Part shown: positions 20,352 through 31,608 of the stretch, piece by piece
Layout: each line of letters opens with the position of its first letter
Numbering within the stretch: the first letter of the stretch is position 1
Assembly (NCBI GenBank): GCA_032718475.1
Contig: JAUCBJ010008890.1
Location: forward strand, 124,001-188,000
From: Nemertoderma westbladi
Taxonomy: Eukaryota; Xenacoelomorpha; Nemertodermatida; Nemertodermatidae
Length of the DNA: 64,000 bases
Direction: 5' to 3'
The notes under the pieces: generated by a model
What the model saw: the letters and a program-made list of their open reading frames with translations, nothing else
What the model was told of the DNA's origin: nothing
The model's database searches: none
Made by a program: the position numbers and the translations under genes

Positions 20352-21034
20352 TGTGACGGGATCCTAAGATCCCGACCGGGTTAGATTTGTACGCGTCACC
20401 GTTCTGCTGGGCAGTTATGCACTGAGTCGCTTTGGCCGAAGGCCGTCGGGGAAAATAATAGAGTTTCTGTTTCTCGATGTTGATACTCAGAGCGATAATA
20501 GCACAATCGGTAAATCGGTAGATCAGTAATGATCACGACATATAATGAGCAGCAGAATACACAGATATTAAATTGCTGATGTTGGTGGCGGTGACGGTCA
20601 TAAACTATGACTGGTCTGCAACTGAGTAACTAATGAACTGACCGGTAAATCAGTAATGCAGAATAATATATGATTAACACACTCGGATATTGATTTCACC
20701 TCTTGCTGTACTTGGCCCTCTGTACCCAGTGGATGCTTTCCTATCTCTAACCACGTGCTTCCCTCCCCGCTATTGGCTAATACATTAATTGTCACTTTGG
20801 CACTCCCTGTGAGTGTTTCCCCCCGCTGCACTGGTAGCCTCTACTAGCTGTATCTCCCTCCGAGGTGGTTTGACCCTCCCTCTCTGTGGCTTTAGGGCTT
20901 GTGTCGCCCCCCCCCCCCCAATGTTGGTTATGAGACGAGATTAATATTGGTAATTTCGTATCCCCAACTTATTGGTGAAATGCCACTGGTCCCATTTTCT
21001 GGTGGGTAATGAAGTAGAATTGAACCCACTTACA
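20352..21034 (-). repeat. 3' LTR of the BEL/Pao element
   Basis: On the plus strand it begins TGTGACGGGATCC and ends CTTACA. It matches 30492-31167 along its length, with small indels, including a shared run of 13 C (20907-20919). Being leftmost, it is the 3' LTR in the minus-strand reading. Confidence 0.92.
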
Positions 21035-21043
21035 CTCCCCCCC
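21035..21043 (-). promoter_or_regulatory. Polypurine tract
   Basis: The minus strand reads GGGGGGGAG immediately before the 3' LTR. It fits the plus-strand primer site of an LTR element and agrees with the minus orientation of the ORFs. Confidence 0.75.
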
Positions 21044-22153
21044 ATGCTATCTTCCCGGTGAGAAGATAGCATCAACCTTAAGTGCGCTTCAATTCCGCTG
21101 GAACCCAATCTAATATCGGGTGTGGGGTGGAGTTCTTTTCTCGGGGTCGGCTTCCCTGACCGCCCCCCCTGGGTATGTTATTACTACCCCTCCTTGGTGC
21201 AATTGCGAGCTATGCTGCACCAAGGTATCTGGCGTCTCTGTTCGAGACAATTGTGCTCTCTCTTCACACAATTTTCTACGTCCTCGCTCTAATCTCACTC
21301 TCGGAAATCTCTGTCACTTACTCTCTCTCTCACAGACCTCATTGTCCCTTTGTCTCTCTCTTACTGCTCATTGCCCACACTTGAATTGCACTCCTCTCAC
21401 TCCCTCACGTGTCAACACATCCTCTCCGTACTTCCCCCAATTCCCCATTTTCGTTTTCATTCTCAATATACTTGATTACGTCCCACGCATGTGCGCATCA
21501 TGTTAGTGGGGTCCGTCTAAGTCTCGTCCTGCCATTCTAGTCAATTAGTCCCCTAACTTTATTTTATTATTTTTTTTTGTTCCCCCCTGTCTGTGCTATT
21601 ATCGTATCTACCTTCCTACTTACTTACGTGGCGCCCTCAGTGCCCACAACTTCTAACTCTTATGGTACTACGTATCCTACTACTACTCCTATGGTATACC
21701 TATATACCATACCCCCTACTCTCTTACTATGTGGTGCTCTCGCTGCCCACAACTTCTGACTCCCACGGTACTATGTACCCCGACTACTACTCTCATGGTA
21801 TGTCTATATACCACACTCCATACTTCTCTAACTTCTAACTCTCCTCTTACTCTTACTAACTTCTAACTAGCTTTCTAACTTCGTTACTTCTGTACTAACT
21901 GCTTACTAACTCTCGTAACTAACTTTCTAACTTCTTACTTCTTACTAACTCTTACTAACTTCTAACTAACTTTCTAATTTTCTTACTTCCTTACTAACTG
22001 CTTACGTAACTTCTACACTAACTTTCTAACTTTCAAATATCTCGCTTCTTATTTTTATTATTTGCTTATTATTTTTTTTTATATTTTTATGTGGGAAGGG
22101 CGTCTCACCCTCATTCCCACCCCCCTTAGTCCAACATATTGGACGACTAAACT
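21044..22153 (-). other. Non-coding region between integrase and 3' LTR
   Basis: Pyrimidine-rich on the plus strand with many TAACTTCTAACT-type repeats (21830-22040). No env-like or other frame is recognised on the element's strand; frames on the other strand are low complexity. Confidence 0.6.
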
Positions 22154-23161
22154 CTAAGGTGCCCCTTCCAATACGCAGAACTTTCCCACAGCCCTCCTGT
22201 AGGTCTTCCTATCTTTGGCTCCTATCTTGCCTCCTATCCTCACTTCCACCGACCGGACTCTTCCGTCCTCGTCGGGGTAAGTATCTACCACCCTCGCTAG
22301 TCTCCATTGGTTATTGATAATTGTGTCGTCAGTGACGATTACCCAGTCACCCTTCTTCAACTCCCTATTGGTGTTTCTCCACTTACTTCTCCTATGCAAC
22401 ATCGTAAGATATTCTTCTACCCATCTCCTCAAATACTCCGCACTTATTGCCTTGGCGACTTTCCAGCTTTGATGGGAATGTATGTCATCTGGGTCCACTC
22501 CCCGCATGTCGATTGTCGCCGGCCTCTCCATTAGAAAATGTCCTGGTGTTAGCACATCCAGTGATTCCGGGTCGTCATTCTCTGGATATAGCGGTCTGCT
22601 ATTAATGATTCCCTCGCAATTGGCTAGCACCGTTCTTAATATATCCTCTGTGACCATGTGGTTGTTCATCAACTTGGTCATTAAACGTTTGGAACTTCCG
22701 ACAAGTCTCTCTACACACCCTAACGTATGTGGCGCATACGACATTCTCCTTTCCCACTTTACTTGCTGTTTACTCATAGCCGCCCTGACATCTTCTCCCT
22801 CTAGGATGTCGAAGGCCTCGGCCAACTTGTTCTCCGCTCCCACGAAGTTGGTCCCGTTATCCGAATATATCACCTTGAGCGTTCCCCCTTTGCAGCTTAC
22901 AAACCTTTCTAAGGCATTAATAAATGCCGATGCCGTAGCGTCCTGCGCAAGTTCTATTCCCACCGCTCTTGTGTTGTTGCAGACAAAGATAATGCCGTAG
23001 CATTTCTCCATGTTCCGCATAACCTTTATCTTAATCGGCCCGAACATGTCCACGCCGCAGTGCGTGAATGGCGGGTCGTGTTGTCTCACTCTGTTGGCCG
23101 GTAATGGCGCCATCTCTTGTACGGCCCTCTCCTTTCTCGTCCGTCTGCAGGTCTGGCACAC
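22154..23161 (-). pseudogene. BEL/Pao integrase core and C-terminal domain
   Basis: 335 codons, opening with CQTC, the Cys pair of the HHCC zinc-binding domain whose His pair lies in the previous frame. The DDE core is complete: Asp38 in FTHCGVDMFGPI, Asp101 in IYSDNGTNF and Glu151 in GCVERLVGSSK. A DUF5641-like tail follows (about 265-325, with LKKGDWVIV and WRLARVVDTYPDEDGRVR). This part reads without a break, but the reading frame is displaced from its upstream half near 23155, so no intact integrase is encoded. Confidence 0.85.
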
Positions 23162-23457
23162 TTCCCCACTACCGCCTTCACCTTCTTCCTAAGTTGGGTG
23201 ATCCAGAATGTCCTTCGTATCTCCGTGAGGGTCTGATTTGTGCCTCCGTGTAGTATCGATTTATGTGAGTCCCATATAATCTGGTGGACTATTGGTGATT
23301 TATTGGGGATTATTATGGGTTTTGGTGGGATAATTAAGCTGTTGTTGTTCACCACTCTGGAATTCATCACCAGAATCCTGTCATCGTTCAACTGCGGGGA
23401 CAGTGTGTTGAGTTCGCTGTCTCGACGAAGGTGTTGTTGCTCGCTGACTCTATCCAC
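23086..23457 (-). pseudogene. BEL/Pao integrase N-terminal zinc-binding region
   Basis: Contains IIWDSHKSILHGGTNQTLTE, with the two His of the HHCC motif, and LRKKVKAVVGKC leading to the Cys pair. Past about 23155 this frame is out of register with the core (22154-23161) because of a frameshift. Confidence 0.75.
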
Positions 23458-23592
23458 TTCGTCGGCGTATTCCTTTCTTTGCTCATACAGTATTATGGCT
23501 TTAGCCGCTCCTTCCAGATCGATGGTTGGTTTCCTTTTGGCATCCTTGCCAACTCCCCTAAGGAAATCCCCGTAGGCCCTCCAATATGCTAC

Positions 23593-24390
23593 CTACTTCT
23601 GAGTCTTATACCAGCTGGAGCTGTAACTGCGCAACCTGTCCGTCGGATTTTCGCATGGTTCTTCTGATTTCGGTGGCACTTCCTTGATCTCCTTCACCAA
23701 CTGGCTGTATATCTCTTCCCCTACTGAAACCTCCCCCTCCTCTTCTGCTACTACCTCCTCTGAGCCCAGGTCCACCTTCCTCATTGGTGGCCAGGCTGAC
23801 CTATCGCTCAGGAAGTGTGGCCCGCGCTGCCACAACTCTTCCTTCTTTGAGAAAGTGTGGCGTGCAACGCCCCTCGATAATAGATCTGCTGGATTGTCGT
23901 CGGTAAGCCAATAATGCCACCTTTCTAGGTCAGTCGTCGCCCTTATCTCGTCTACCCTATTCGCGACGAATATAGGGTATCTCGTCTTCTCATTATGTAG
24001 CCACCCTAGCACTACCATGGAGTCCATCCAGTAGTGTGTCTCCACTATGTTGGGTATAGTGTCCATCAAGTAAGCTGTGGCCCTTACTCCTAACCTCGCA
24101 GCTGTCAGCTCGAGTTTCGGCACTGACGCTGAATCTGGTGGCGTCCACTTCGCTTTACTAAATGCAAGTCTGGGCTTATGAGCCCCCTTTCGCTGTACCA
24201 AATAAAGCGCCGCTCCATATGCTTCCAAGGATGCATTGGAAAACATGTGTAGATCCAGGTCCATCATGTCTCCGTCCGGGAAATACACGTGTGGTATGCT
24301 GTACGTCCCCATCTCCTCTAGACTTCCCGTCCACTTACTCCACTGTCTACTTATTTCTTCCGGGACCTCCGTAGTCCGTATCCCACTCAT
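23593..24390 (-). pseudogene. BEL/Pao RNase H region with an altered catalytic residue
   Basis: 265 codons. RNase H-like motifs: HMFSNASLEAYGAAL (48-62), where the first metal-binding Asp of the family appears as Asn52; KLELTAARLG (92-101) with Glu94; YWMDS (120-124) with Asp123; and NPADLLSRG (166-174) with Asp169. The frame starts out of register with the preceding RT frame (frameshift near 24375). An acidic tail precedes the stop at 23593. Loss of the first Asp predicts no RNase H activity. Confidence 0.8.
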
Positions 24391-24643
24391 CCTTTAACTT
24401 GTATACTTTCTTTAGTATTTGCTTCCCCGTGACTAACAATGGGGATGCTAGGCCTAGGGGATCGTATATCCTTGCTATGTACAATACATAGCCCCGCTTA
24501 GTGTGGATCTCTGCACCCTCTTGGCTCAGTTGATACTCCAACTCGTCCGTCTCCCGGTTCCACACGATCCCTAGCGCCTTTTGCTGAGACTCAACTCTCT
24601 TGTTTGCCATATCCTGTCCCTTTGCTGTTGTGGGGTTGTCCAT
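24347..24643 (-). pseudogene. BEL/Pao RT C-terminal/connection segment
   Basis: Contains ALGIVWNRETDELEY and IYDPLGLASPLLVTGK, typical of the segment between RT and RNase H in BEL/Pao. It is in the same frame as the RT piece 24656-25051, separated by one in-frame TGA (24656-24658), and runs out of frame near 24375. Confidence 0.8.
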
Positions 24644-24655
24644 GGTCGACTCTGG

Positions 24656-25051
24656 TCACTTGTCTTCTATGGCTTTCATGAATTTGTCGGAGCTGGACTG
24701 GAACTTAGTGAGGTTGAACCCGGATCCTTTTAGGATGTCGCGAACCTCGCGCCCTATCTCCAGTATTTCTTCAACCGTGTTTCCAGATCCCATTCCATCA
24801 TCGACATAGAAACTGCATCGAATCATGTCGATCGCCTTCGCACTATACTCTCCTTCCTTGCCCTCTAACGTATCTCTCACAGCCATAGTTGTTGTAAATG
24901 AGGACGACTTGGCCCCCATGTTTTGCACCACCATTTTGTACATCGGTATCTCAGACGGTTCTTCATCGCCGTTGTACCATAGGAAGCGCTGACTGTCGCT
25001 GTCCTCTTCCGTCACATGGACATGGTTGAACATGCCTTCAATGTCGCACAT
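24656..25051 (-). pseudogene. BEL/Pao reverse transcriptase catalytic segment
   Basis: 132 codons. MCDIEGMFNHV carries the first RT Asp (residue 3) and CSFYVDDGMGSG carries the YVDD box (82-85). It is cut from its N-terminal half by a frameshift near 25067 and ended by an in-frame TGA. Confidence 0.85.
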
Positions 25052-26085
25052 GAAGGCGGCCTCCCATTTCTGAATCTCAACAGGACCTCTATCCCCGAGT
25101 TGTAGATGTTGGGGCCCTCTAGCAGATAGTTGTTCATGCTTTTGCCATTCGATTTGGCCGACGCGTCAACCACCATCCGCAGTTTACCCTTCTTTGGATC
25201 TAAAGCCACGTGCAGTGGCAGATAGTAGGTTCTGTCTGTGTTTGGCTCGTCGACCGGTAACTCAACGGCCCATCCCTTCTCAACGTACTTCCTGATTGTC
25301 TTATGGATGTACTCGTCCTTCTCGGGGCTCCGTCTGAGCATCTGTTTCAGTTTGCGAAGCCTCGTGAGTACCATCCCTTTGTTATCCGGTAACGGTATCT
25401 TTGGTTGTTTCCACACCATTCCTATGGTGTACCATCCCACTTCGCACTTCATCGATTCCTTTACGCTCTCTATAGCTTGTTTATCTTCTACCGAGGTTCC
25501 GACCCCGGCCTCCTTTAGTCCTTCGAAGTCCTGCTTCAACAGCCTCTTAAGCTGCTCCTCTGCTCCTTCATCCTCCATCTCCCTCATTGTCCCTGCGAAC
25601 ATGCACCCTGATGTCTCCAACACCCTGAATGGAATTTTGGCTTTAATTGGGCCGCTAAGCATCCATCCGAACGGCGTGAGAATCGCCATCTGATCGCGCT
25701 GCCTGTTCTCTCCGAATATGGTCCGTACTCTCTCGTGGGCCGTCGGACAATCCATTCCCACTATGATGGATACCTTCGAGATGTCCACTTCCGATATTGA
25801 TAAATCGATATCGTCCAGGAACCGGTATTGCTCGACCTCGATCCTAGTGGGTCGCCTGGCATTTATATTAATCGATTCTATTATTTGAATGGGGTCGATG
25901 GTCGCCCCATAATCATATCCTGGTGCTATTGCTGATATCTCGCACCGTCCCGTTCTCATCTCCAGGACCTCATCCTTGCTCGAGATGGTAGTTACCGCCA
26001 TCCTACTCGGCCTCGTCTGTAACCCTATCTCCTCGGCCACCCAATTCTCCACCAGCATGAAGGCTGCTCCTCTGTCGACCAGCAT
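25012..26085 (-). pseudogene. BEL/Pao protease and RT N-terminal region
   Basis: 357 codons. The aspartic protease motif appears at once as LVDRGA (2-7), with Arg where retroelement proteases have Ser or Thr after the catalytic Asp. PFGWMLSGPI (about 162-171), typical of the end of the Pao peptidase domain, follows. The RT fingers region then has YLPLHVALDPKKGKLRMVVD and DASAKSNGKSMNNYLLEGPN. The frame goes out of register near 25067, just before the RT Asp motif. Confidence 0.85.
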
Positions 26086-26225
26086 CAGTGTCGTGACTGA
26101 TCAGCCACTTTCTCCTATCACCCTCACTGGTACCACCCCGAGTAATACCGTTCCCCTTCTCTTCGCTCCTATGGTGCTTGTCGCCATCGTTTGACCTTTG
26201 CCTTGACCGAATCTTATTGGCGTCT

Positions 26226-26262
26226 CCTCACACTGTTCAACTTTATGTCCGCCTACCACACA
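26226..26262 (-). pseudogene. Remnant zinc knuckle of the BEL/Pao gag
   Basis: One minus-strand frame reads CVVGGHKVEQC, a C-x4-H-x4-C half knuckle, directly after the gag frame that ends SGICH. A small frame change separates the two halves. Confidence 0.5.
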
Positions 26263-26892
26263 TCAATGACAGATTCCACTTCTGTCCGCATATTCTACCT
26301 GATCTTGTTTGGGCAATGCCTGCCAATACTTGCAGTTCATAGTCTGATGGAGTGCATTCGAGTGTAATTGGCATTTGTTTCTCGGATTATAGCCTTCTCT
26401 ATACAGCACATTGCGTATTGCACGTATATTTATACTTAGCTGTCTAGTGTTCTTATTGTTTGGGTTTGGCCTACTGGGCGTGTTGGGGTTATATTTGTTC
26501 GTGTTATTATTTTGTCCCTGTTCATGCCACGGTGTGGCCCTACCCCCGGCTATCTGTGGACTTGCAGTCCCCTGCGTCGCCGCATATGGTAGCGACTGTC
26601 TTAACTTTAGTAACACATTTGCCGCACTATGTTCTGGTTTCAGTCTGTTGTATTCGGTCCTCGGCGCCCTCCCCAGACTATCCTCGCTGTAGACTGGGTC
26701 CGTGATTAGTTCTGCCTTGTAATTGAGGAAGTTCGACATTTCCTCTAGGCCCGGTTCCGCACCTTTCTTCTCCCGGGTGGAGAAGGCGATCTTCCTCCAC
26801 TTATTTCGTAGCCAGATCGGCAGTGCCTGCGCTATTGTGGTGATGTTATTCGATGCGTTGAGTTCATAAGGCGCATCCAAGGTCTTCAGCAC
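26263..26892 (-). pseudogene. BEL/Pao gag, capsid-like C-terminal part
   Basis: 209 codons. ALPIWLRNKWRKIAF followed by an Asn/Pro-rich linker and CQLHSNALHQTMNC resembles the end of BEL/Pao gag before protease. It is frame-shifted relative to the previous gag piece (27152-26886). Confidence 0.7.
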
Positions 26893-27105
26893 AATCGAAA
26901 CACAATCAGCGCCTTTTCGACTTTATTCATGAAAGTCTTGATGCTGACAGGGTTATCTTGTAGTCCACCTGATGTTATTCCCCTCAAGGTTTGCCGGATG
27001 ATCTTGGCAGGGTGTCTGAATTCCCTGTCTAGGGCCCGCCATGCAGTCGTGAATCCGCCCTCGATACCTTGGTACTGCCTTACGATGTCTTGTTTGTCAT
27101 GTCGA
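26886..27105 (-). pseudogene. BEL/Pao gag, DUF1759-like core
   Basis: Contains DKQDIVRQYQGIEGGFTTAW and LDREFRHPAKIIRQTLRGI, in style with the DUF1759 region of BEL/Pao gag. It joins LPPVEPFK of the frame 27097-27759 only after a frameshift near 27105. Confidence 0.65.
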
Positions 27106-27396
27106 TTTGAACGGCTCCACTGGTGGCAGCTCGATCCTGGTCTTAAGCGCATCGATGAGTGTCGCCATTCCCATTGCCTGTACTTCTAGTGCACTCGACA
27201 GATGCTGTACAGATTCCCCTGCTACTGGGTGCGGTTCACCCGTAGGGCCTGTCGACCTCCTTTGCGTCGGATATATCATTGGGGGTAACAGTCCCCTCCA
27301 TATCTCTGTATCACACGATCTATTTTGGTCCGAGGGGTTTGGGGGTTTTGTTCTTGGTTGAGTATATTGCTGATATTGTAATGGGGGAATGTCACC

Positions 27397-27427
<31 letters not shown>

Positions 27428-27759
27428 ACCGGTGCTATATTTGGTATTGGGGTTGATGTTACCATGTTAGGGCCTAAACATCTATCGGCAATAGCTCCCC
27501 CCTCCCCTGGGTATATGTTATATCCCTGCATATTATAGTCATACTGGTGTGCAGGTACCGGTATAGCCCTATCCACGTCTTGCCTACCTGCTGGTATGTA
27601 TGCCGCGACTTCCGGATCTAATGCCGTTGTCCTCACTACCCTATCGCCTACACTATCTCTTTCAGCATGGCCTATAGTATGTGTAGTAAGGCCTACAGTA
27701 TGTCCTGCAGTCTGCCTGTGTCCTTCCGTACTGAAGTTTAATCTTCTCGAATATTCCAA
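27097..27759 (-). pseudogene. BEL/Pao gag, upstream part with poly-Gly
   Basis: 220 codons ending LIDALKTRIELPPVEPFK, which leads into the DUF1759-like core. A poly-Gly run is encoded by a 28-base C tract on the plus strand (27400-27427). The rest is low-complexity, Pro/Tyr-rich sequence. Confidence 0.6.
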
Positions 27760-29066
27760 GAAGTCCTCCCCGCGACTACCGTACTCTCGATCGGCAGCTA
27801 TATCCCATCAGGAAGTTTCTCTTCGATCCCCTCTCCTGTCCTCGTCCTCGCACCAGTACATCCTGTACCCTTCTCCTGGTGTGTGGTATATCTCACCAGG
27901 CTGCGTCTCTCCGGGGCGACAGCAATCTTCCAGAGTTCGACCCCACTGACTCTCTAACTCCATCTCTGCTACCGACGGTTCACTGTCCATCCTTCCCCTC
28001 TGGTTGCTCGTAGCAACGCTTCTTCTATTCTCTTCACTTCTTCTCTCTTCAGTGTAGCGATCCCCTTCGTGAGATCTCTCTTCAACCTCCCGGATAAACT
28101 CCACTGTTCTTCTTCCGTCTTCCGACTGGGCTAAACGCTTGCCCGCTCACGGCACCAACCTCTCTCTCTCTACCCGGTTGGACGCTCTTGGGGATACTCG
28201 CAATCCCCCTACTATTCTCTGTCGTCGGGTACCGCAGTTCACCTAACTCGCCGCGCGCATTGTCCGCCGTTCCCCCGCGCGCATTGTCCCCCCCCCCTCT
28301 TGCCACTAATCTCTCGTGGTGGGGTGCCCGTAGCCCCCCCCCCCCATTCATCACCTCTTACTTCACTACCTCCTGCTTCGCTTCTACGTCCCTCTCTAGT
28401 CAACGCACTATCTCTACCCTGGCTGGTCTACTCACCCCCACCTCTCCCTGTGCAACTGCGTGGCCTTGCAGGCTCCCGTTGGGTTGACTCACTCCCGCTA
28501 CTCCCTGCGTAACTATGTGGCGTTGCAGGCTCCCATTCGGTTGACTCACCCCCGCTACTCCCTGCGTAACTACGTGGCCTTGCAGGTTCCCATTGGGTTG
28601 ACTCACCCCCGCTACTCCCTGCGTAACTACGTGGCCTTGCAGGCTCCCACTGGCCGGACCACCTGTCTCCCCTACGTTTGTATTAATTGCACCGCTATTG
28701 ATAACATTATTTTGATTAATTTCCCCGGGATTATTATCCAACACAACATTGTTACCTAAGTTATTATTTAAATTATTTAAATTATTTTGTTCAGAATTAG
28801 GGTTATTATTTGGATTATTCTGCACATTTAAATTAGGATTATTATTTGGATTATTTTGCACCTTTAAATTAGAATTATTATTTAGATTATTTTGCACATT
28901 TAAATTAGAATTATTATTTAGATTATTTTGCACATTTAAATTAGGATTGTTATCTGGATTATTTTGCACATTTAAATTAGAATTAGTATTACCAGGTAAA
29001 ATATTATTTCCTGCAACAAAAGTTTGATTAGGGTTGTCTATTACGGTACTATTAATATTAATTCCT
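27760..29066 (-). pseudogene. Low-complexity 5' region of the BEL/Pao internal sequence
   Basis: Successive minus-strand frames: Glu/Arg-rich 27808-28104, Gly/Arg-rich 28082-28354, and 28400-29098. The last has about five Asn-rich repeats built on NNPNNNPNLNVQ and about four HVVTQGVAGVSQPNGSLQ repeats. They lie where gag N-terminal coding would be, but no domain is recognised. Confidence 0.55.
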
Positions 29067-29067
29067 T

Positions 29068-29562
29068 CTAACGTATTATTATTACCCCCCCCTCCCACCC
29101 CCCGCCCGTACAGTTACACCAGTCCTGGGTCTGTCGTCCAGTACCTGTAAGTGGGGTATTAACAAACGTTTCCATTACTTCTGGCTCCTCGGAAATACTA
29201 CCCGAACCAGCCTCACTCTCCGATAATCCCAACTTTGCCAGTTCTAACCGGCGCTTTTGCTTCGCCTGGTATTGCATAAGTCCCCTCAACCGGGTATGCA
29301 TATCATCCCGCATACGCTTTCCCGCTCTCTCTCTTTCTCTGTCCTCTCTCAAACTTTGGTCGGCCAACTCTCTCTCTCTCGCCTCCCGCTCTCTACGCAC
29401 GTTCTCTATTCTCGCCTCCCGCTCTCTACGTTCGTTCGTTTCCCTCTCTACCCTCGCTGTCTCTTTCGCTTCTCGCTCTTTGCGCTCTTTCTCTACTCTC
29501 GCCACCCGCTCCTCTCCCTTGTTTATCTCTCTCTCCTCTCGCTCCTTATAGTTTCTCGCCAC
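29068..29562 (-). pseudogene. Coiled-coil, Glu/Arg-rich frame of the BEL/Pao element
   Basis: 164 codons, the first ~95 a continuous charged helix (REREARERELADQSLRED-type), then LRGLMQYQAKQKRRLELAKL. A coiled coil is likely. Position suggests gag N-terminus. Confidence 0.55.
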
Positions 29563-30491
29563 CCTCTCGGCCCTCTCTTAACATTCCCTCAGTAACTCTC
29601 TCTCTCTAATAATGTGGTTCCCTCGTCTAGTTGCCTCTCCAACTCCTTCTGATCCAGCGCCACAATGTCTAGTTGACACGCCATCGGTCATGACACTTAT
29701 CGGTCGCGATGGACTCCCAACGTATCTCTGTCCTACTAACTTTCCCCCGCTTTCTGGGGTTCTCGCTGACCGACGACACCGAATCCTCGGGGTTAACCTC
29801 GGGTTCGCCGTGGTGTGGGTCCGCCCATCCCACTAACTTAATTCCCCTTGCATCCACTAAGTAAGGCCCTACATACACTACGTCTGGCTCCATTACCCCG
29901 GATCGCCACAATTCAAATACTTCCGTGGCGATCCCCCTTGCTCTCTCACTCGCCAGTTCTCCCTGTCCAAAACGGACTAAATAGCGAAAATTCTTATTCG
30001 ACTCACCTAGCCTCTGGTATAGTTTAGGCTGATCTACCTTCCTCCTCTCCTTGGCCTCTTTAAGTAGTTTCTTGGTGGCGTTGTAGGCCCGTCATAACCG
30101 ATCACTTGTCCTGACGTCCTCTTCATCGACTCCGCCTCCTCTCCTTGTCCGGCGTCGTACCGGCGGCCCCACTGTCGCTGCTCCGGTGGGCCGTCCGTCG
30201 CCCTCGGCCTGTGGCTGGCGGCGACTTCGGTACTCCGACCGCCGCCGTGCGTCGACTCGTCTCTCCCTCGTGGTTGGCGGCCGCCCTCCGCTTGGGCCAT
30301 CGGATCGTCCCTGGTTGGCCAATCCGGTATGGCGGGCCGATACCGTCTCGTTGCGGCCTCTCTCGGATCGTTTGGTTGGTGTCATCTGGGGTCCGCGGCG
30401 GCGTCCTCTCTCCCTCTGAATCTCTGGGATCCAGATCGCTCATCTCTGTTTCTTGGCAGTCACAGTTTGTTGTAGCTGGTGAGTTTATGAC
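29563..30491 (-). other. 5' leader / start of the internal region of the BEL/Pao element
   Basis: The first ATG past the 5' LTR opens a 106-codon Arg/Thr/Pro-rich frame (30443-30123), followed by overlapping short frames and an 80-codon frame (29911-29669). No domain is recognised. A tRNA primer site beginning TGG is not seen directly inside the LTR (30491 downward). Confidence 0.4.
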
Positions 30492-31167
30492 TGTGACAGG
30501 ATCCTAAGATCCCGACTGGGTTAGATTTGTACGCGTCACCGTTCCGCTGGGCAGTTGCACTGGGTCGGTTTGGCCAAAGGCCATCAGGGAAAAATAATAG
30601 AGTTTCTGATTCTCAATGTTTATACTCCGAGCGATAATAGCACAATCGGTAAATCTGTGATGAATATCACGACATATAATGACAGCAGAATACACAGATA
30701 TTAAATTGTTAATGTTGGTAGCAGTGATGGTCATAAACTATGACCGGTCTGCAACTGAGTAACTAATAAACTGACCAGTAAATCAGTAATGCAGAATAAT
30801 ATATGATTAACACACACGGATATTGATTTCACCTCTTACTGTACTTGGCCCTCTGTACCCAGTGGATGCTTTCCTATCTCTAACCACGTGCTTCCCTCCC
30901 CGCTATTGGCTAATACATTAATTGTCACTTTGGCACTCCCTGTGAGTGTTTCCCCCCGCTGCTAGCCTCTACTAGCTGTTCTCCCTCCGAGGTTGTTTGA
31001 CCTCTCACCTTTCTCTGTGGCTTTAGGGCTTGTGTCGCCCCCCCCCCCCCAAAGTTGGTTATGAGGCGAGATTAATTATTGGTAATCTCGTATCCCCAAC
31101 TATATTAGTAAAATGCCACTGGTCCCATTTTCTGGTGGGTAATGAAGTGGAATTGAATCTGCTTACA
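30492..31167 (-). repeat. 5' LTR of the BEL/Pao element
   Basis: Begins TGTGACAGGATCC and ends CTTACA on the plus strand. It matches 20352-21034 with scattered substitutions and a few indels, including the shared 13-base C run (31038-31050). In the minus-strand reading it is the 5' LTR and holds the element's promoter. Confidence 0.92.
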
Positions 31168-31172
31168 TTACA

Positions 31173-31608
31173 TCACACGGCTTATTAATCATTTTACACC
31201 TGGTTTATTATATCAATTGATAACAGATCATCTTGCGAGTCTTTTGACACCTAAATTAATTAAATTAAAGAAGAGGAACGTTGAGAAAAATGTTTGCAAT
31301 AGCAAACAGCAGATTTCCAGCGGAATTCCCGAGAACACACCGCTTGAAGGTGCTGATTCTGATATTGAGAAGTGCAATTTAATATTTGAAAATATGGACA
31401 TCAATAAATTTAAGTTCGTTCTGGTGCGTTTGGGGGTTATAGAAGATGGGAATCCTCAACTACTGTAATCATTATTTCATTACCACCAGGTGCGCCTAAC
31501 TGTACGGATATTTTGGGGCGAGTCAATACTGCGAGCCATTAACGAACTGTTATAATTATACTATAAAAGTATAATCATATCATTCTGAATGATTATTTTG
31601 ATGATTAT
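31173..31608 (+). other. Flank of the BEL/Pao insertion with an unassigned 83-codon frame
   Basis: An ATG-started frame (31217-31468) of 83 codons has charged, protein-like composition (KLIKLKKRNVEKN, NKFKFVLVRLGVIEDG) but no recognised domain. It could be an exon or relic of a gene or element into which the LTR element inserted. The rest is AT-rich. Confidence 0.3.

Larger units (their letters stand above)
20347..31172 (-). mobile_element. BEL/Pao LTR retrotransposon with target duplication
   Basis: The element is 20352-31167, read on the minus strand, flanked by TTACA at 20347-20351 and 31168-31172. Two LTRs (683 and 676 bp) start TG and end CA. A purine tract precedes the 3' LTR. Between them lie gag-like frames, then protease, RT, RNase H and an integrase with a DUF5641-like tail, the BEL/Pao order. 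No env-like frame is seen in the 1.1 kb between integrase and 3' LTR. At least six frame breaks plus two catalytic-site changes make the copy inactive. By eye the LTRs are about 95% alike, so the insertion is old but not ancient. LTR retroelements are integrated relatives of retroviruses; this one is a decayed genomic copy. Confidence 0.9.

Noticed and set aside
21044-22153. An env gene in the BEL/Pao element
   Set aside because: No long frame on the element's strand and no membrane or signal features; the region is pyrimidine-rich simple sequence.
22307-23575. Plus-strand frames opposite the integrase
   Set aside because: Shadow frames of the minus-strand pol; no domain matches.
28400-29098. 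An independent Asn-rich host gene
   Set aside because: It lies inside the LTR element on its coding strand, between the 5' LTR and gag.
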